Shown: in pieces, positions 59,236-64,000 of the stretch
Layout of the letters: the number at the start of each line of letters is the position of its first letter
How positions within the stretch are numbered: position 1 is the first letter of the stretch
NCBI GenBank assembly: GCA_930367215.1
Contig: OV884060.1
Location: forward strand, 10,062,001 to 10,126,000
Direction: 5' to 3'
Origin: Pollenia angustigena
Lineage: Eukaryota; Arthropoda; Insecta; Diptera; Polleniidae
DNA length: 64,000 bases
Program-made: the position numbers and the translations under genes
The notes under the pieces: generated by a model
Database searches by the model: none
Seen by the model: the letters and a program-made list of their open reading frames with translations, nothing else
Told to the model about the DNA's origin: nothing

Positions 59236-59787
59236 AGGGATGCTTTAAAACCATGGTAGATAAGGCCATGATGGCAATATTGCTCAATTGAATGGGAGAT
59301 AAAGCCATAATGGCCTTATTGCCCAATCATTGAGAGGTAAGGTCATATTTAAAATTTTGCTAAATGAGAGATATAGCCATATTATTTTTTTCGCAAATGA
59401 GAGATAAAGCCATATTTTTTCAGAAAATTTGTATGCATGGTGTAAACATTCTGTAAAAGGGAAAATCCTTAGTTTATCATTGAAAAACATTTTTTTTATT
59501 CTTGTGACGCACGCAGGAAAACTTTATTCAGCGAAGCCACCTGCCGCGTCCTACTGGAGGAAAAAACCCCTTAGCGACGCAGTAAAACTTTAGTATGCAA
59601 AGCCAGATTTCAATACCTAACTTTAGTGTCTCCGGAACTGAAATGAGAGATAAAGCCATTTTCTAATACTGCTAATGTGAGCTAAGGCCATATTCAAATG
59701 AAAAAAAACAAATAAGGCTTTAACTCCCTATTGAATGAGAGATAAAGCCATCATGGCCTTATCTACCATGTTATTAAAGCACCCCCC
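59236..59787. mobile_element. Foldback-like TIR element with GAGATAAAGCCATA repeats
   Basis: The left GGTAGATAAGGCCATGATGG after GGGATGCTTTAAAACCAT is the inverse of the right end (CCATCATGGCCTTATCTACC then ATGTTATTAAAGCACCCCCC). Inside, GAGATAAAGCCATA recurs about five times. The core 59500-59610 is GC-richer (GACGCACGCAGG, AGCGAAGCCACC, GCGACGCAG), reminiscent of the 82-bp module but not clearly related. Target duplication not resolved. Confidence 0.65.
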
Positions 59788-61216
59788 GAATTTGTGTCAA
59801 TCGGTTCAACAGACTGGTCCTGGGATTTGTGAATATGGAACAAGTACAAAAAGAAAGAACTCATGATCATTGAAAGAAGAACCAATCCCTTAACTGGTTT
59901 TTGAAGAACAAAAGGGTAGAAAAAGAAATGATAAATTTTTTGGTACTTTCTAAAATTTGCTACATTTTAGTAACTGACACTAAGCATGTTCATCGAGAAT
60001 AGATCTATGACTGGTCAAATGGTGTCAATTGACCCCCTCCAATGACAACCCCATGTAAAAGTGATAGGTCTTATTCATATAAAGTGTTAAAACTAGGACC
60101 GGTCTCTACCACCAAAATCCTATCATGGGACTACTTTCGTGTCAGTTCGCTTCCCTCTAGGGTAATTGAAATTTTATTTTTAATTGAAGAATGGCTTACA
60201 AGCAATCTCAATTAATTTAAAATAGTGCGTTAATATAACTCTCTCAAAACAAAGATGAAACAGACACTAAAAGTAAGAAAGAATATTCAAACCCTGTTTG
60301 AATATTTTGATTGTAGACATATGAAGACCAAAGGCAAGCTTGCATGGAGAAAACCATTTGGGGTTTTTTATGAATATCGTCACAGTGTTGCGTAAATCCC
60401 TTTTGATGGCCACATAATTCACTTTAAAATAGGGAAATATGTTTTTAGTCAAATTTTATTTCTTTTTTTTCAACGAATAAAATAAAGAAATAAATTAAAT
60501 TCATATAAAAGCATTTTTATTAAGTTTGAAAAACGATATTATTAAAAGATATCCTAAAAGCCATGAAATTAATAAAGATATGTATTACCTGAATAAAATA
60601 AATTGCACAGATTTTTGGCTTGAGATAAAGACATCCCACCGTTTAACTCCAAAGGAAATCACACACCTCTTCCTTTAACACTGTGACACTTAATAAGACA
60701 AGTATTTTGCTTATGCGAGTATTCAAAAGTCAATGTGTGTTGAAAAAGCGTTACATCACTACGGAAATTATGTTAACCGAAAGAAAATGCCATCAATTTT
60801 ATATGTAAAAAAGAAATAAAGCAAAATCCAGTGGAGAAAGAAAAAAATCGATCTAACGTGATGAAAGAAAAGTGTCAATGTGTATTATGGCAACACTTCA
60901 AATGACATTTTATGGAACTTCTTATTTCCTTTAACTACTCGACTTTTCTATTTTAAAGAAAATAATAAAAAAACGAATAACATAAAATCTGTCATTGTTG
61001 AAGAACAGTATAAAAAAAGAAATAGCAAAAAAAAAAAAAAAAAATTATAAAAAAAATCCCAACAAGAATGATTGATCATTTATTGACACTAAACATTATT
61101 ACCTTGAATGTTCAGAGAACGTAAATAATGTGTAATAACTATATTTCTCTGTGTGTGTATTTTAGGGTGTATGTGTAAGTATGAGTGTGTTCCTTCGGAA
61201 CGCTGAGTGTAGTCAA
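59788..61216. other. Spacer
   Basis: No gene. 59795-59850 (GTGTCAATCGGTTCAACAGA) resembles mini-me interior. Otherwise AT-rich. Confidence 0.4.
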
Positions 61217-61335
61217 AAATAAGTTAGAATTTTATACTCGGCTGTGTCGAATCTTTGTTACCCTTAATGGCCAATTATGATCGATAACTGCAAAGCTTTA
61301 CAGCATAATTGTAATTCTTATAAAACTTGCATCTG
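61217..61335 (-). mobile_element. mini-me/DINE-like 3' end fragment, minus orientation
   Basis: AATAAGTTAGAATTTTATAC, hairpin CTCGGCTGTGTCGAA and TCTTTGTTACCC are the inverse of the family's 3' terminus. Little of the body remains. Confidence 0.5.
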
Positions 61336-61344
61336 ACTATGCGA

Positions 61345-61850
61345 GGGTGGGTCAATAATTCTGTTTTTTGTTTTGAGTGAAACACCGGTTTTTTTTAATA
61401 GCATTTTATTTTCCAACGTAGCCTACTTTGCGCTCTATACAATTTGTTCAAGGGTTTTAAAATATTTTTATCCCTTTCATAAAATTTATTTCATCGTTGG
61501 AGTCAAAAAATATTAAAAAAATTTTTAAATCCCCTGAAGATGAAGAAATATTGGATGATAAATAAAAAACAAAATTAAAAATACAAAAATTTTTGGATTT
61601 TTTATTTATAATTTTTATATGACCTTAAGCCAAACAAAAAAACAACAACAAAGATAATCGACACAGGTCAACAATAAATATTGAACAAAATGTATTTCCT
61701 TCGAGGCACTTCTTCAGGTTTGGAAATAAGAAATATTCACTTGGGGCTAAATCCGGAGAATAGGCGTTCTTAAAAGGGCCAAATTAACTACACAAGCGGT
61801 TTGGCCAAAACAACAAGATGTTTGTGTGAATAGAACCTTTTTTTCTGAAT
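61345..61850 (-). pseudogene. Decayed mariner transposase C-terminal part
   Basis: On the minus strand, 61760 to 61680 reads AYSPDLAPSEYFLFPNLKK then CLEGNT, the conserved block after the last catalytic Asp in mariner transposases (SPDLAPSDYFLFPKLK). Just upstream, LVVLAKPLV (about 61805) fits the preceding helix. At 61480-61395 the C-terminal end reappears as TNCIERKVGYVGK. Stops and frameshifts separate the blocks, and about 150 bp near 61510-61660 looks inserted. Too short and broken to be active. A distinct family from the 29110 relic, whose corresponding motif is LWG-VKSLV. Confidence 0.8.
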
Positions 61851-62449
61851 AAACCCACTTTTTACATTTTTCATATTTTTGATCAAATGTTGTAGTATTC
61901 AAAATAGTGAGAAAACACCATTGAAAAATGTACTGAACGGTTTAAAGTTGTTAGCTATTGTCTGTAGGGATTAATTCCATAGACAAATAAGTGAATAAAT
62001 TTAGAACTAAAGGGGCCAAACTAGATCATAAAGTACCACAGAACCATTAAACATTTAAAAGTGTCACAAATGGGTCAGTTGTGCCACATTTTGCATGACT
62101 GTTACAAATGGACTAAACAGTAGCAGTGTTACCCTTTCAAAAAGTCACGGACTGTTGATCCGCCCTCGAATCTTAAGTCAAAACGATTTTATGATTTTAT
62201 TTTTAAAATATCACATGAAAGCTATGGGTCATAAGATCGACAGAAAACCTTATAAAAGGTTGCCCACAAGAAGTAAAAGGGTTTGAATTAGAGGTGACCT
62301 GTTAAACTCATGGCACGCGTAAATTACTAGTCATTGTATTATTGCAACATAAAATTTTCATGCGTGATCAGGCAATATTAGAATGCACCGCCTAATAAAC
62401 TGGGCGTCTCAAAATTTTATTTTACTAAAACAGTAATATATCCCCACAT
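61851..62449. other. Spacer
   Basis: No gene recognised; may include the 5' half of the mariner relic, too decayed to align. Confidence 0.4.
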
Positions 62450-63230
62450 TTTTGTTGCATATAAGAAATACTGTATAACTCCCCCTGGGGGATGCAGTGA
62501 ATCATCTTAAGGATCCTCAACATTTGGATTTTTGATCCTCCGGGGAAAACAGTTGCAGCCAATACCTGGAATTGGGATTACCTAGTTTAAATGGCAGGTT
62601 TCTTGAGATCATAAGACCTCTGGAAGTCGTGGCTGACTGGAGATTTTATCAGGTACCATGGGAGTTAGGAGCCCCTGGTATTTCAGTATCAGATTGAATA
62701 TTGGTTGAACACCGCAGGGGCTCTGTGAGAGATTCACTTTGTGTGACATTCAAAATGGGCTGATAAAGTGAAAGTAGTGGATACTTAGAAGTATTATGTA
62801 GATAAAGAGTCATACTGGTTGCATGGTCTCACTAATCGGCGAAGACCTGGATTTTATGAGCGAAAGGTTGAGAGACCGAGAATGGTGAAGTCATGTGAGT
62901 TGTGTTGCTGTTCTTGAAAACGATTTAGTAGCTGGTTAGTTGAGTGAAGGGCCAAAGCGGTTGGATATGACCAGCCTGTGGCGATGAACTTTGAAAATGG
63001 ACGAAAGGTTGATGTACCAAGGTTGGTGTTGGGTGTGCGTTGTTCGTTGTGATGAGACTTCATTTTGGAGTGAATAAAGAGTCAATGTGCAGTGGAGTGA
63101 GTTGTGATGTGGTGAGGCTTGGATATCAATATCCAGTCCATAGTGCTTAAGATCCACCATTAGATTAAGCCAAATTGGCGGTGCTTGTAAATCTTTTCTA
63201 CATCAGTGTTAACAGGATAGATATCCATTT
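62450..63230. other. GC-richer island of unknown nature
   Basis: This ~780-bp stretch is visibly less AT-rich than anything around it except fand, and is G/T-rich on the plus strand. Overlapping minus frames at 62854-63063 and 62936-63160 are open, but I recognise no domain. An untranslated or decayed coding part of a retroelement, or an exon of an unknown gene, would fit. Confidence 0.35.
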
Positions 63231-64000
63231 TTAAGGGAGCGAATCCACATTTCGGTAAATAACTTTTGCTAGTTTTTATTTTCAAACGGCTTAAAAGAAG
63301 GATATCGAGACAAAAATAGTTCTTTTCTTTTGAGTTATTCAGAGCGGGTGGACGGATAGATGATTAAATCGATTGATTATTACTAAAGGACTTAGAATAA
63401 AGATAAATGAATACTTCTTATTGTTACACATGGAAACACAAACTTAATATACCCTGACTCATCTCTTTCAATAAAAGAGGATATAAAAAATTTCAGGATA
63501 GAAAATTTAAAAAACACAATGACAATATTTTTTACTTTATAACACCAAACGGAAATTGTTAAAGACCAAAGAACGAAACAAAAATAAAATTGTCTTCAGT
63601 TGCATAATTTATTTTTGGTTTTTAAAGTTTAATTTTTATTTTTATTTATTTTCATAGTTGATTATGCCATAAAGTAATTAAATCCGTTCCTTTAAGTGCA
63701 AACAGGTTAACTGTAACCAAAATAAAAGTTCTTCCAACTCAAAGTGTTATTTGGCATAGAATTCCCAAAATATTAATGCCATTCACTTATTGTTGTCACC
63801 GTTTGCTCAGGACACGTTAAGAATTTACATTTTTATGTAATATTTATGTAAATTCCTTTTTAATTCCTTGTATAGGTGCAAGGCAGGATAAGTTTGTGTA
63901 AATGAGAGTCTTTCTGTTTGTGTGGGAATGTGTGTGAATATTCAGTTGAAATTTCATTTTATTAAGTTTTTAGTTGTTGTAGAATGCAATAATAATAATT
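63231..64000. other. AT-rich spacer to right edge
   Basis: Nothing recognisable apart from TG-rich stretches near 63900. Confidence 0.5.

Noticed and set aside
1..64000. CRISPR arrays, operons or bacterial-type systems
   Set aside because: Spliced gene, poly(A) signals and fly transposons show this is nuclear insect DNA; the tandem repeats lack unique spacers.

Overview
This window is AT-rich eukaryotic DNA from a higher fly (Diptera, Schizophora). A calyptrate such as a blowfly or house-fly relative is my best guess. The reasons are: one intron-bearing gene with short introns (59-74 bp) whose protein reads as Drosophila fandango/Syf1; a Cables-like first exon beside it; and very many short dipteran repeats with GTCY-type microsatellite cores (TGTCCGTCTGTC) and hairpin 3' ends (mini-me/DINE-like, probably Helitron relatives). 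The species assignment is inference.

Genes. Only two host protein-coding loci can be supported. At the left edge, on the minus strand, lies the start of a Cables (Cdk5 and Abl enzyme substrate; Drosophila CG6191-like) gene, which runs off the window. At 18896-21733 on the plus strand is a complete four-exon gene for the spliceosomal HAT-repeat protein Syf1/XAB2 (fandango, fand). The two are divergent and 18.7 kb apart. As I recall the CG numbering, Drosophila CG6191 and CG6197 (fand) are also close, so this looks like conserved synteny diluted by transposons. No tRNA, rRNA or CRISPR array was seen.

Layout. 0.2-18.7 kb: spacer built of mini-me/DINE-like copies (about 1.9-3.0, 3.4-3.7, 4.1, 5.6-6.5, 7.0-7.6, 10.0-10.5, 11.4-12.1, 16.5-18.0 kb), a hAT element (3.0-4.1), a Helitron-like element (9.6-10.8) and a foldback element carrying eight 82-bp GC-rich repeats (13.6-14.9). 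18.7-21.9 kb: fand. 21.9-64 kb: no host gene recognised. This part holds five further elements with 8-bp target duplications, PIF/Harbinger-like MITEs with TTA/TAA duplications, a pogo-like MITE, decayed mariner and LINE coding relics, Helitron-like elements with internal tandem repeats, a ~570-bp minisatellite and long A/T-simple tracts.

How it fits together. The window is mainly a record of nested insertion of non-autonomous DNA elements. Many have both inverted termini and exact target-site duplications, so ends and insertion order can be read directly (for example one mini-me copy at 56.4-58.3 kb split by a hAT and by a second TIR element). The most unusual item is an 82-bp GC-rich module that recurs inside two otherwise unrelated inverted-repeat elements. 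No autonomous transposase remains intact.
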